Positions 9,573-17,950 of a stretch of DNA of 64,000 nucleotides are shown piece by piece. A model generated the notes under the pieces. That model ran no database searches. It was not told the DNA's origin and was given only the letters and a program-made list of their open reading frames with translations. This DNA is from Curtobacterium flaccumfaciens UCD-AKU (GTDB lineage: Bacteria; Actinomycetota; Actinomycetes; Actinomycetales; Microbacteriaceae): NCBI RefSeq assembly GCF_000349565.1, contig NZ_KB714631.1, positions 126,414-190,413 of the forward strand, in the 5' to 3' direction. Every line of letters begins with the position of its first letter. Position 1 is the stretch's first letter. A program made the translations under genes and the position numbers.

Positions 9573-10571
9573 GTGACGCTCGAACGCACCGGACAGCCGA
9601 TCCGGATCACCGACGTGGCGGCGCTCGCCGGAGTGTCGATCGGCACCGCGTCGAAGGCGCTGAACGGCACCGGACAGCTGCGGGACGCCACCCGGCTGCG
9701 GGTGAAGGAAGCAGCCGAGAAGCTCGGGTTCGTCGGCGACGCCCGTGCCCGTGCGCTGTCCTCGGGGCGGACCTACACCGTCGGCATGATCACCACCGAC
9801 TCGTTCGGCCGGTTCTCGATCCCGGTGCTGCTCGGTGCCGAGGACGCCCTGTCCGCTGGGCGTATGGCCGTCCTGCTGTGCGACACCCGCGACGACCACG
9901 TGCGCGAGGCCCACTACCTGCGCTCCCTGGCGGCCCGCGGTGTCGACGGCATCATCGTGACCGGCCGCTCCGCCGACGCCCGGCCCCCGATCGACGCGTC
10001 CATCCCCGTCGTCTACGCCTTCTCGCCCTCGACCGACGACAGCGACGTGTCGGTCACGCTCGACGACGCCGCCGGTTCGGCACTCGTCGCCTCGCACGTG
10101 CACTCGCTCGGGAGGCAGCGGGTCGCGATCGTGACGGGGCCGGCGCGGCACCGGTCGGCAGCGCGTCGCGTCGCCGGTGCCACGTCGGTGCTCGGGTCGC
10201 ACCTGGTCACCGAGCCGCTGTACGGCGAGTGGTCGGAGCGCTGGGGGCGGCAGGCCGTGGACGTGCTGGCCCGGCAGTCGCCCGACGTCGACGCGATCGT
10301 CTGTGGCAGCGACCAGATCGCCCGGGGCGTGTGCGACCGGCTGCGGGAGCTCGGGCGCTCGGTGCCGGGAGACGTCGCGGTCACGGGCTTCGATGACTGG
10401 GACGTGATGGCGCTCGCCTCGAGGCCGCCGCTGACCACGGTCGACCTGCGGCTCGAGGAGCTCGGGCGCGTCGCGGGGCAGGCGCTCCTCGCCCTGATCG
10501 ACGGCGGGACCGCGGCGTCGGCGGCCGTGACGCCGTCGCTTGTCATCCGCGAGAGCACGGTCGGGGCGTAG
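9573..10571 (+). CDS. LacI-family transcriptional regulator of the GH127 importer operon
   Basis: Repressor with N-terminal helix-turn-helix ITDVAALAGVSIGTASKALN and a C-terminal sugar-binding domain (DAIVCGSDQIARGV, VPGDVAVTGFDDWDVMALAS, PPLTTVDLRLEELG). About 332 residues. GTG 9573 is preferred because GGAAAGG lies 8 nt upstream; GTG 9564 would overlap that sequence. It diverges from the GH127 gene and is followed by a 485-bp repeat-rich gap. Probably senses an arabinoside or arabinose and represses the GH127-importer operon; its ligand cannot be read from sequence. Distinct from the chvE-linked regulator in recognition helix (IGTASKA versus HQTVSRV). Confidence 0.88.
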   Translation: MTLERTGQPIRITDVAALAGVSIGTASKALNGTGQLRDATRLRVKEAAEKLGFVGDARARALSSGRTYTVGMITTDSFGRFSIPVLLGAEDALSAGRMAVLLCDTRDDHVREAHYLRSLAARGVDGIIVTGRSADARPPIDASIPVVYAFSPSTDDSDVSVTLDDAAGSALVASHVHSLGRQRVAIVTGPARHRSAARRVAGATSVLGSHLVTEPLYGEWSERWGRQAVDVLARQSPDVDAIVCGSDQIARGVCDRLRELGRSVPGDVAVTGFDDWDVMALASRPPLTTVDLRLEELGRVAGQALLALIDGGTAASAAVTPSLVIRESTVGA

Positions 10572-10994
10572 GTCGGTCACGACACCCCGTCCGCCGTGGT
10601 CGAGTGGTCACGAACCGTCGCTCTGCGCGCCGCCAGCCGACCGTTCGTGACCGCGCGGCGGGGAGGCAACGGGGCGTCGTGACCGTGCCGGGCGCCGCCG
10701 TTCGGGGTGTCGCGGGTCCGGCGGGTCGGCGCTCCCGGGTGTGGGCGGCGAGGGGTCGGGACTCGCGCGGGTGTGGGGCGGCGTGTGGTCGCACATCGTC
10801 GTCGCCCTCGTGCGTCGCGCGGTCACGACCCGTCGTGCGTGGGACGTCGATCGGTCAGGAATGGTCGGCTGCAGGTGCGCCGGACGACGGTTCGTGACCG
10901 GTCGGCGGAACTGAGCGGGGAGTTTCGACCGGCGGGGGAAGCGGGCGGACGAGTGGGACGGGCAGGACGGGCGGCGCGCCGCCGCGTTGCGTGT
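10572..10994. repeat. Gene-free gap with inverted repeats, family R3
   Basis: No credible gene in this stretch. Two inverted pairs share the theme GGTCACGA(A/C)CCGTC. Arms 10604-10620 and 10638-10654 match at 15 of 17 positions. Arms 10821-10836 and 10884-10899 match at 15 of 16. Related half-sites (GTCGTGACCG near 10677, ATCGGTCAGGAATGGTCGG near 10850) lie between. The second half probably carries the araB promoter. Function unknown. Confidence 0.6.
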
Positions 10995-11006
10995 GTGAGC
11001 GCTCAC
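10995..11006. promoter_or_regulatory. araB operator 1, GTGAGCGCTCAC
   Basis: Perfect 12-bp palindrome, identical to the site upstream of chvE at 2679. Its centre is 22 bp from that of operator 2, about two helical turns, suiting cooperative binding of two dimers or a tetramer on one DNA face. It ends 50 bp before the araB start codon. Confidence 0.7.
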
Positions 11007-11016
11007 GTGCCAGGAT

Positions 11017-11028
11017 GTGAGCGCTCAC
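11017..11028. promoter_or_regulatory. araB operator 2, GTGAGCGCTCAC
   Basis: Second perfect copy, 28 bp before the araB ATG and just upstream of the GGAGG ribosome site. Binding here would overlap the start of transcription or the early leader, a repressing position. Confidence 0.7.
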
Positions 11029-11056
11029 TGAGGACGACGAGGTTCTGGAGGAACGC

Positions 11057-12760
11057 ATGGGCGACGACCGCCGACAGCGGATCGTGGACGGCCGCACCAC
11101 GCTCGGGATCGAGCTCGGCTCCACCCGCATCAAGGCCTGCCTGGTGGACGAGGACCTCGTCCCCATCGCAGCCGGCTCCCACGAGTGGGAGAACGAGTAC
11201 GTCGACGGGCGCTGGACCTACTCGCTGCAGGCCGTCGAGACCGGACTCCAGGCCGCGTACGCCGCCCTGGTCGCCGACGTCGAGTCGCAGTACGGCGTGA
11301 CCCCGACGACCTTCCGCGCGGTGGGCGTGAGCGCGATGATGCACGGCTACCTGGCGTTCGACGCCGCGGGCGAGCTGCTCGTGCCGTTCCGCACCTGGCG
11401 CAACACCTCCACGGGTCCCGCAGCCGAACGGCTCAGCGAGGCCCTCGGGTTCAACATCCCGCTGCGCTGGTCGATCGCGCACCTGTACCAGGCGGTCCTC
11501 GACGACGAGCCGCACGTGGCCGAGATCGCCGGTGTGACGACCCTGGCCGGCTACGTCCACCGTCGTCTGACCGGTCGGAACGCGCTGGGTGTCGGTGACG
11601 CCAGCGGCATGTTCCCCATCGAGGGCGGCCCCGTCGACAGCGGCCCCGGTGACCCCGGTGCCAAGGACTTCGACCGCGCCATGCTCGCCACCGCGCAGGA
11701 CCTGATCGGCCTGCCGGACCTGCGGTCCCTGCTGCCCGAGGTCCTGGTCGCCGGCGCCGAAGCGGGCGAGTTGACCCCCGAGGGTGCGGCCTGGCTCGAC
11801 CCGACCGGCACGCTCGAACCCGGTGCACCGCTCTGCCCGCCCGAGGGGGACGCCGGCACCGGCATGGTCGCCACGAACGCCGTCGCCCCGCGCACCGGCA
11901 ACGTCAGCGTCGGCACGAGCATCTTCGCGATGGTCGTGCTCGAGCAGCCGCTGACCACGGCGCACGAGGAACTCGACGTCGTCACCACGCCGGCCGGCGA
12001 CGCCGTGGCGATGGTGCACTGCAACAACGGCGCGAGCGAGATCGCGAGCTGGGCCCGGGTGTTCGGGCGCTTCGACGAGGCCTCGAGCGAGCGGACCGGC
12101 GCGACGCCGATCGGCATCGACGACGTCTACGCCACGCTGCTCGCCGAGGCCGTCGCCGACGACACCGACCCGGACGCCGGCGGCCTGCTCTCCTTCAACT
12201 ACCTGGCGGGCGAACCGGTCACCCACGTCGAGGACGGCCGGCCCCTGCTGCTCCGCACCCCCGGCGCACGCTTCACGCTCGGCAACCTGGTGCGCTCCGA
12301 GGTGCACGGCGCCTTCGCGACCCTGGCCATCGGCATGGACGTCCTGCACGGCGAACAGGTGCAGGTGGACCGGATGACTGCGCACGGCGGGCTCTTCCGG
12401 ACGCCCGGCAGCCCGCAGCGGCTGCTCGCGGCGGCGTTGCGCGTGCCGATCGCGCTCGAGGAGACCGCGGGCGAGGGCGGCGCGTGGGGGATCGCGGTGC
12501 TGGCCGCCTACCTCGAGCACACCGACCAGCAGCTCGCCGACTACCTGTCGGACACCGTGTTCGGCGGGGACGCCGTGCACGTGGCCGAACCCGAGCCGGC
12601 GGACGTCGCCGGGTTCCAGACGTACCTGGACCGCTACCGGGCGGCACTGCCCGTGCAGGACGTCGCCGCGGCGGCGACCCGCCCCAGCGCGACCACAGGA
12701 CCGACCGAAGCGACCGACGGCGCCGACCCGCGCCTCCAGACAGAGGAAGTGACCCGATGA
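11057..12760 (+). CDS. araB: FGGY-family kinase, probable L-ribulokinase
   Basis: Phosphorylates L-ribulose to L-ribulose 5-phosphate in the arabinose pathway. 567 residues with the N-terminal phosphate-binding motif [18 protein letters not shown], the FGGY-type region [14 protein letters not shown], and the C-terminal [27 protein letters not shown] precedes ATG 11057. Overlaps araD by ATGA. The sequence style ([10 protein letters not shown]) differs from classical E. coli or Bacillus AraB and resembles the alternative ribulokinase group described in clostridia (AraK) and often annotated only as a carbohydrate kinase. The role is assigned mainly from position directly before araD and araA. 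Xylulokinase is the main alternative and is unlikely here. Confidence 0.85.
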   Translation: MGDDRRQRIVDGRTTLGIELGSTRIKACLVDEDLVPIAAGSHEWENEYVDGRWTYSLQAVETGLQAAYAALVADVESQYGVTPTTFRAVGVSAMMHGYLAFDAAGELLVPFRTWRNTSTGPAAERLSEALGFNIPLRWSIAHLYQAVLDDEPHVAEIAGVTTLAGYVHRRLTGRNALGVGDASGMFPIEGGPVDSGPGDPGAKDFDRAMLATAQDLIGLPDLRSLLPEVLVAGAEAGELTPEGAAWLDPTGTLEPGAPLCPPEGDAGTGMVATNAVAPRTGNVSVGTSIFAMVVLEQPLTTAHEELDVVTTPAGDAVAMVHCNNGASEIASWARVFGRFDEASSERTGATPIGIDDVYATLLAEAVADDTDPDAGGLLSFNYLAGEPVTHVEDGRPLLLRTPGARFTLGNLVRSEVHGAFATLAIGMDVLHGEQVQVDRMTAHGGLFRTPGSPQRLLAAALRVPIALEETAGEGGAWGIAVLAAYLEHTDQQLADYLSDTVFGGDAVHVAEPEPADVAGFQTYLDRYRAALPVQDVAAAATRPSATTGPTEATDGADPRLQTEEVTR

Positions 12761-13467
12761 CGGACGCGATCGACGAGACCACACGCCAGGCGGTGGCGAC
12801 GACGCGGGAGCGCGTCGCGCGCCTGCACGGCGAACTCGTCCGCTACGGCCTCGTGATCTGGACCGGCGGCAACGTCTCCGAGCGCGTGCCCGGTACGGAC
12901 CTGTTCGTCATCAAGCCGAGCGGGGTGTCGAGCGACGACCTGACGCCGGAGAACCAGGTCGTCTGCACGCTCGACGGCGTGCCGGCCGAGGGCTGGGGCA
13001 ACGCGCACGGTCCCTCGAGCGACACCGCCGCGCACGCCTACGTGTACCGGAACATGCCCGAGGTCGGCGGTGTCGTGCACACCCACTCGACGTACGCGAC
13101 CGCCTGGGCCGCCCGCGCCGAGGCGATCCCGTGCGTGATCACGGCGATGGCGGACGAGTTCGGCGGACCGATCCCGGTCGGCCCCTTCGCGATCATCGGC
13201 GACGACTCGATCGGCCACGGCATCGTCGACACCCTGAGCGGTCACCGCAGTCGTGCGGTCCTGATGCAGAACCACGGCGTCTTCACGATCGGCAAGGACG
13301 CGAAGGACGCCGTCAAGGCGGCCGTGATGTGCGAGGACGTGGCACGGACCGTCCACATCGCGAAGCAGGGCGGCGAGGTCGTCCCGATCCCCGAAGCAGA
13401 CATCGATCGACTCTTCGATCGCTACCAGAACGTCTACGGACAGAACCCCGAAGGAGCCATGCGATGA
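12757..13467 (+). CDS. araD: L-ribulose-5-phosphate 4-epimerase
   Basis: Class II aldolase-fold, zinc-dependent enzyme converting L-ribulose 5-phosphate to D-xylulose 5-phosphate, which enters the pentose phosphate pathway. 236 residues. Visible blocks: [48 protein letters not shown] with metal-binding His residues, GHGIVDTL and [13 protein letters not shown]. Length and motifs match the family. The ATG at 12757 overlaps the araB stop in ATGA, with AGAGGAAG upstream; its own stop overlaps the araA start the same way. Confidence 0.94.
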   Translation: MTDAIDETTRQAVATTRERVARLHGELVRYGLVIWTGGNVSERVPGTDLFVIKPSGVSSDDLTPENQVVCTLDGVPAEGWGNAHGPSSDTAAHAYVYRNMPEVGGVVHTHSTYATAWAARAEAIPCVITAMADEFGGPIPVGPFAIIGDDSIGHGIVDTLSGHRSRAVLMQNHGVFTIGKDAKDAVKAAVMCEDVARTVHIAKQGGEVVPIPEADIDRLFDRYQNVYGQNPEGAMR

Positions 13468-14999
13468 CGCAGGACACCACCGTCGACCCCCAGGCCACGC
13501 TCGACAGCTACGAGGTCTGGTTCCTCACCGGCTCCCAGGGGCTCTACGGCGAGGAGACCCTGCGCCAGGTCGAGGAGCAGAGCAAGGCCGTCCACGCGGA
13601 GCTCGCCGGGCACCTGCCGGTGCAGCTCGTCTGGAAGCCCGTCCTCAAGGACGCCGACGGCATCCGCCGGGCGCTCATCGAGGCGAGCGCCGACGACAAG
13701 GTCATCGGTGTCACCACGTGGATGCACACGTTCAGCCCGGCCAAGATGTGGATCGGCGGCCTGCAGGCCCTGACCAAGCCGCTGCTGCACCTGCACACGC
13801 AGGCGAACGTCACGCTGCCCTGGGCGGACATCGACTTCGACTTCATGAACCTCAACCAGGCCGCGCACGGCGACCGTGAGTTCGGCTACGCCCTGGCCCG
13901 CCTGGGCGTCCGACACGCCACGGCCGTCGGCCACGTCTCGGACCCGCGCGTCCAGCAGCGCGTCGCGAACTGGACCCGTGCCGCCGCAGGTGCCGCGGCC
14001 GTCCGCGAGCTGAAGCTCACCCGCTTCGGCGACAACATGCGCTACGTCGCCGTCACCGAGGGCGACAAGACCGAGGCCGAGATCGAGCTCGGCGTGCAGG
14101 TCAACACGTGGGCGGTCAACGAGCTCGCAGCAGCGGTGGACGCCGCAGCAGCGGACACGGCAGCGGTCGACGCGCTCGTGGCGACGTACGAGCGCGACTA
14201 CGACGTGGACCCGTCACTCCGCAGCGACGGTGGCGAGCGTCACGCCGCGCTCCGCGACGGCGCCGCCATCGAGATCGGCCTCCGCACGCTGCTCGCGCAG
14301 AACGGCAGCGCCGCCTTCACCACGAACTTCGAGGACCTCGGCTCGCTCAAGCAGCTGCCGGGCCTGGCCGTGCAGCGCCTGATGGCCGACGGCTACGGCT
14401 TCGGCGCCGAGGGCGACTGGAAGACCTCGGTCCTGGTCCGCGCGATGAACGTCGCCGGCGCCGGCCTGCCCGGTGGTGCGAGCCTGATGGAGGACTACAC
14501 CTACGACCTCACCCCGGGCGCCGAGAAGATCCTCGGGGCGCACATGCTCGAGGTCTCGCCGACGCTCACCACCACGAAGCCGACGCTCGAGATCCACCCG
14601 CTCGGCATCGGCGGCAAGGACGACCCGGTCCGCCTGGTCTTCACCGCCGACTCCGGCGAGGCCGTCGTCGTCGCGCTCTCCGACACCCGCGACGGGTTCC
14701 GCCTCACCGCGAACGTCGTCGACGTCGTGCCCCCGACCGAGGCCCTGCCGAAGCTTCCCGTCGGCCGTGCGGTCTGGGAGCCCCGGCCGTCGTTCCCCGT
14801 CGCCGCCGAGGCCTGGCTCACCGCCGGCGCCGCGCACCACACCGTCATGACGACGGCGGTCGGCCTGCAGGTCGTCGAGGACTTCGCGACGATGGTCGGC
14901 ACGGAGTTCCTGGTGATCGACGAGCACACCACCGCACGCGGGTTCCGCGACGAGCTGCGTCTCCAGCAGACGTGGCACCGTCTCGACCGCGGCTTCTAG
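13464..14999 (+). CDS. araA: L-arabinose isomerase
   Basis: Interconverts L-arabinose and L-ribulose, first step of the pathway; cytoplasmic and Mn-dependent in known members. 511 residues, usual length about 500. Opens with [18 protein letters not shown], then [98 protein letters not shown] and LMEDYTYDL, all characteristic. Start ATG 13464 overlaps araD stop; AAGGAG lies 6 nt upstream. The gene order kinase-epimerase-isomerase is one transcription unit followed at 17 bp by the oxidase. Confidence 0.97.
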   Translation: MTQDTTVDPQATLDSYEVWFLTGSQGLYGEETLRQVEEQSKAVHAELAGHLPVQLVWKPVLKDADGIRRALIEASADDKVIGVTTWMHTFSPAKMWIGGLQALTKPLLHLHTQANVTLPWADIDFDFMNLNQAAHGDREFGYALARLGVRHATAVGHVSDPRVQQRVANWTRAAAGAAAVRELKLTRFGDNMRYVAVTEGDKTEAEIELGVQVNTWAVNELAAAVDAAAADTAAVDALVATYERDYDVDPSLRSDGGERHAALRDGAAIEIGLRTLLAQNGSAAFTTNFEDLGSLKQLPGLAVQRLMADGYGFGAEGDWKTSVLVRAMNVAGAGLPGGASLMEDYTYDLTPGAEKILGAHMLEVSPTLTTTKPTLEIHPLGIGGKDDPVRLVFTADSGEAVVVALSDTRDGFRLTANVVDVVPPTEALPKLPVGRAVWEPRPSFPVAAEAWLTAGAAHHTVMTTAVGLQVVEDFATMVGTEFLVIDEHTTARGFRDELRLQQTWHRLDRGF

Positions 15000-15016
15000 G
15001 GGAGTCAGGACCCACG

Positions 15017-16291
15017 ATGGACGACGTGATCGCGGCCGAGCGCACGCGCACGAACTGGGCGGGCAACGTCACCTACCGCGCCTCGGCGCTGGCCCGCCCG
15101 ACGTCGGTGGACGAGCTCCAGCAGCTCGTCGCCTCGACGCCGCGCCTGACGGCGCTCGGCTCGCGACACTCGTTCAACACCATCGCCGACACCGATGCCG
15201 TCCAGGTCTCGCTGTCGGACCTGCCGCCCGTGCTCGACATCGACACGGCCCGGCGGGTGGTCCGTGTGGCCGCGGGCATGACGCACAGTCAGGTCGCGGC
15301 CGGACTGGAGGCCCGTGGCTGGGCCCTCGGGAACCTCGCGTCCCTGCCGCACATCTCCACGGCCGGTGCCGTCGCCACGGGGACGCACGGCTCCGGTGTG
15401 CGGAACCCGTCGCTCGCGCAGGCGGTGGTCGGCCTCGACGTGGTGCGCGCCTCCGGCGCGCTCGACCACGTCGACGCTGCGTCGCCGGACGGGCTGCTCG
15501 ACGCCCACCGCGTGGGGATCGGCGCGCTCGGCGTCGTCACCGCGGTGGAGCTCGCGATCGAGTCGACGTTCCAGGTCGCCACGGCGGTGCACCTCGACCT
15601 GCCGTGGGAGGCCGTGGCCGCGCAGTTCGACCCGGTGATGTCCGACGCGTACTCGGTGTCGATGTTCACGTCGTTCGACGACCGGGGCGCCCGGCAGGTC
15701 TGGGTCAAGCACCGCGTCGACGAGGCCGCACCGACGGTCGACCTCGTGGCCCTCGGAGCCCGTGCAGCCTCGGGTCCGGTGCACCCGGGTGAGAACGACC
15801 CTGCCGGGGTCACCGAGCAGGGCGGCGTGCCAGGGCCGTGGGCCGAGCGGCTGCCGCACTTCCGGTCCTCGTTCACCCCCTCGACCGGGGCCGAGATCCA
15901 GGCCGAGTACCTGATCCCCGCGGCCTCGGCCGTGGCGGCACTCGAGGCGCTCCGACCGCTGGCGTCGCTGTTCGCGCCGATCCTCATCGCCGCCGAGGTC
16001 CGCACCATCGCGGCCGACACCGCCTGGCTCGCGCCGTCATCCGGCCGACAGTCGGTCGGTCTGCACTTCACGTTCCGCCGGGACGCCGCCGCCGTTGCGG
16101 CGGCGGTCACCCGGATCGAGGACGTCCTCGAGCCCTTCGACCCGCGGCCGCACTGGGGCAAGGTCTCGGCTGCCGGCGCCGAGCGGCTGCACGAGGCGTA
16201 CCCGCGGCTGTCCGACTTCGCCGCACTCGCCCGTGACCTCGACCCCACGGGGCGGTTCCGCAACGCGTTCCTCGCGCGCATCCTGTCCTGA
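15017..16291 (+). CDS. FAD-dependent alditol oxidase
   Basis: Oxidises polyols such as xylitol, sorbitol or arabinitol to aldoses with O2, producing hydrogen peroxide. 424 residues, like Streptomyces AldO. Motifs match that enzyme: TNWAGNVTYRA at the N-terminus, LGSRHSFN with His51 at the position of the covalent FAD linkage, NLASLPHISTAGAVATGTHG, VPGPWAERLPHFRSSFTPS, GAEIQAEYLIP and RPHWGKVS near the C-terminus. VAO-type FAD fold followed by an ALO-like domain. Starts 17 bp after araA with GGGGAG upstream, so it belongs to the arabinose operon; the intergenic hairpin behind it ends the unit. Substrate inside this organism is inferred to be an arabinose-related alditol. Confidence 0.9.
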   Translation: MDDVIAAERTRTNWAGNVTYRASALARPTSVDELQQLVASTPRLTALGSRHSFNTIADTDAVQVSLSDLPPVLDIDTARRVVRVAAGMTHSQVAAGLEARGWALGNLASLPHISTAGAVATGTHGSGVRNPSLAQAVVGLDVVRASGALDHVDAASPDGLLDAHRVGIGALGVVTAVELAIESTFQVATAVHLDLPWEAVAAQFDPVMSDAYSVSMFTSFDDRGARQVWVKHRVDEAAPTVDLVALGARAASGPVHPGENDPAGVTEQGGVPGPWAERLPHFRSSFTPSTGAEIQAEYLIPAASAVAALEALRPLASLFAPILIAAEVRTIAADTAWLAPSSGRQSVGLHFTFRRDAAAVAAAVTRIEDVLEPFDPRPHWGKVSAAGAERLHEAYPRLSDFAALARDLDPTGRFRNAFLARILS

Positions 16292-16302
16292 CGCGATTGA
16301 CA

Positions 16303-16337
16303 GGTGTCCCGCACCACCGGCTGTGGTGCGGGACACC
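16303..16337. terminator. Strong bidirectional terminator-like hairpin
   Basis: Arms 16303-16317 and 16323-16337 form a perfect 15-bp stem with a 5-nt loop, 12 bp after the alditol oxidase stop and 8 bp from the end of the convergent small gene. It would close both units. No U-tract, as is common in actinobacteria. Confidence 0.8.
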
Positions 16338-16344
16338 CGGGTCC

Positions 16345-16455
16345 TCAGTCCTTGCGGGACAGGTCGATCAGGAGCCTGACCACGGTCACGAGCAAGCTCG
16401 CGATCCCCAGCCAGGGCACCCGACGCCTGGACCGATCATCGGCGTCGTTCGACAT
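16345..16455 (-). CDS. Small 36-residue membrane protein, uncharacterised
   Basis: Not recognised as a known family. The reverse strand carries AGGAGGTGAGCG directly before ATG 16455, an almost ideal ribosome site. The peptide starts MSNDADDRSRRRVPW, has a hydrophobic segment WLGIASLLVTVVRLLI (residues 15-30) and ends DLSRKD: a charged N-terminus, one membrane helix and a short tail. It ends 8 bp from the terminator hairpin. Upstream to 16800 no other gene is seen. Small proteins of this build occur as membrane-complex accessories, but no function is assigned. Doubt: 36 codons can arise by chance; the ribosome site and hydrophobicity argue otherwise. Confidence 0.55.
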   Translation of the reverse strand: MSNDADDRSRRRVPWLGIASLLVTVVRLLIDLSRKD

Positions 16456-16800
16456 CGCTCACCTCCTGGTGTCGTCGCCGGCTGACACGAGGAGCTTCGG
16501 CCGAGGGATGCGTCGCCGAGCGGGCTCGGCTACCATCGGTTCCGAGCGTTGGAATCGGGATGGTTGATGCATCCCTTGGCTTTCCACTCGGAAGGCGAAT
16601 CGAGGCCCGGAACTGTTGTCGCAGTCCCGGGCCTCACGCTTTCGCCCAGGTCGCGCTCCGGCGGTGACACGACCGGAGCCAGCCGACGTGCATGTGTCCG
16701 CTGATATGCAGATCGACTCTCACAGGGGATCCCCATCGGATGCCCCGGCGAACCCCCGCTTCGGTACCGGTCGTCCACATGTGAGGACGCAAAGGTCGGG
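16456..16800. other. Gene-free gap with a GC hairpin
   Basis: No coding frame supported. Contains a hairpin with arms GAGGCCCGGaACTG (from 16602) and CAGTCCCGGGCCTC (to 16635) around a short TTGTCG loop, and a shorter stem GGGATG/CATCCC near 16558-16576. It must hold the promoters of the divergent small gene and of the repeat protein at 16803. The hairpin could be a leader element or a terminator from either side. Confidence 0.4.
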
Positions 16801-16802
16801 GC

Positions 16803-17747
16803 ATGGCGAACCTCAACCGCATCATCGGCATGGCCTCGAAGGTCATCGACAAGCAGCTCCAGAAGCGTGGGCAGGGGGGAACCGCGCCCGGCGCCGGATC
16901 GCAGCAGGGCGGAACCGACTGGCGTGGCATCGTGCGGAGCGCCGCGGACAAGCTGACCGGTGACGACCGGGGACAGCAGCAGCCGCCGCAGCAGTACGGC
17001 CAGCCGCAGCAGTACGGCCAGCCGCAGCAGTACGGCCAGCCGCAGCAGTACGGCCAGCCGCAGCAGTACGGCCAGCAGCAGCAGCACGCAGGCACGCCGC
17101 AGCACGGGGCCGACGCCGACAAGGTCGCCCTGGCGAAGTACGACTACCTGCTCCGCACCTCGTCGCCGGAGCAGCTCGAACAGGTCCACCACGACGCCTT
17201 CGCGCGGCTCACCTCCGGGCAGCGCCAGCAGGTCCGCGACCGCCTGAACTCCGAGCTCCCGCCCCACGAGCACCTGCGCGACGACTCGGCGGGCGGCATG
17301 GCCCGTGCGATGACCCGCGGGGAGATGTCGCGTCCGGGTCTGGTCCGACGGGTCCTCGGGGGTTCCGGCCGCTCGGGCAACGCCAACGGCAACGGTCGCG
17401 GCCGCGCCGGGGCCTTCGCCGGCGGTGCAGCGGTCGGCGCTGGCGCGATGGCGTTCGGTGGCCTCGCCGCCGCGGTGGCCGGGGGAGCGGTGCTGAGCGC
17501 CGCCGCCGGTCCGGTGCTGGCAGGGGCTGCCGACCTCGGCGTGGACTTCGAGGGCATCGCCTCGGGCATGGGTGACCTCGGACTCGGTGACCTCAGCGGT
17601 GGCGTCGATGGACTCGCCGGTCAGGGTGAGCAGCTCCTCGGTGGCTTCGGTGAGCAGGCCGCGGGCTTCGGTGAGCAGGCGTCCGGTCTCGGCGAGCAGG
17701 CGTCGAACCTCGGCAACGACTTCCTCGGTGGGCTCTTCGACCGCTGA
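16803..17747 (+). CDS. Uncharacterised repeat protein with Gln/Tyr-rich segment
   Basis: 314 residues, function unknown. In order: a basic helical N-terminus (MANLNRIIGMASKVIDKQLQ), a DWRGIVRSAADKLTG block, five perfect copies of PQQYGQ (about residues 62-91), a conserved-looking helical block ALAKYDYLLRTSSPEQLEQV with HDAFARLTSGQRQQVRDRL (about 112-150), a Gly/Ala-rich hydrophobic stretch that may insert in a membrane (about 200-245), and a C-terminal series of GFGEQ/GLGEQ repeats ending LGGLFDR. No signal peptide. Homologues in related genera carry vague or misleading names, so none is adopted. The middle helical block is the likely conserved domain; the flanks are low-complexity and probably variable in length. 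Confidence 0.8.
   Translation: MANLNRIIGMASKVIDKQLQKRGQGGTAPGAGSQQGGTDWRGIVRSAADKLTGDDRGQQQPPQQYGQPQQYGQPQQYGQPQQYGQPQQYGQQQQHAGTPQHGADADKVALAKYDYLLRTSSPEQLEQVHHDAFARLTSGQRQQVRDRLNSELPPHEHLRDDSAGGMARAMTRGEMSRPGLVRRVLGGSGRSGNANGNGRGRAGAFAGGAAVGAGAMAFGGLAAAVAGGAVLSAAAGPVLAGAADLGVDFEGIASGMGDLGLGDLSGGVDGLAGQGEQLLGGFGEQAAGFGEQASGLGEQASNLGNDFLGGLFDR
16986..17075 (+). repeat. Five perfect 18-bp tandem repeats encoding PQQYGQ
   Basis: Unit CCGCAGCAGTACGGCCAG occurs five times without a mismatch, in frame in the uncharacterised protein. Perfect identity at DNA level, including synonymous positions, points to recent expansion by slippage, so copy number probably varies between strains. Confidence 0.95.
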
Positions 17748-17950
17748 CACACGACGGTGCGAACGCATCGGGAATAGCGGGACGGCGTCCGGCGCTTGCA
17801 ATGTTTCGTCGTGCGTCGTCCGACGCACGCGAGATTCGGACGGGCCACCGTCGCGGTGTCAGGATGGATGCCGCCCGGCGGGTGGACCGTTCCGCCGTCG
17901 CAGCGACCGCCACCGCGATCGCGCCCCCTTCCCCGAGGAGCAGCCCCGTC

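Noticed and set aside
16986..17075. Tandem 18-bp repeats as a CRISPR-like or iteron array
   Set aside because: The units are contiguous without spacers and lie in frame inside a coding sequence.
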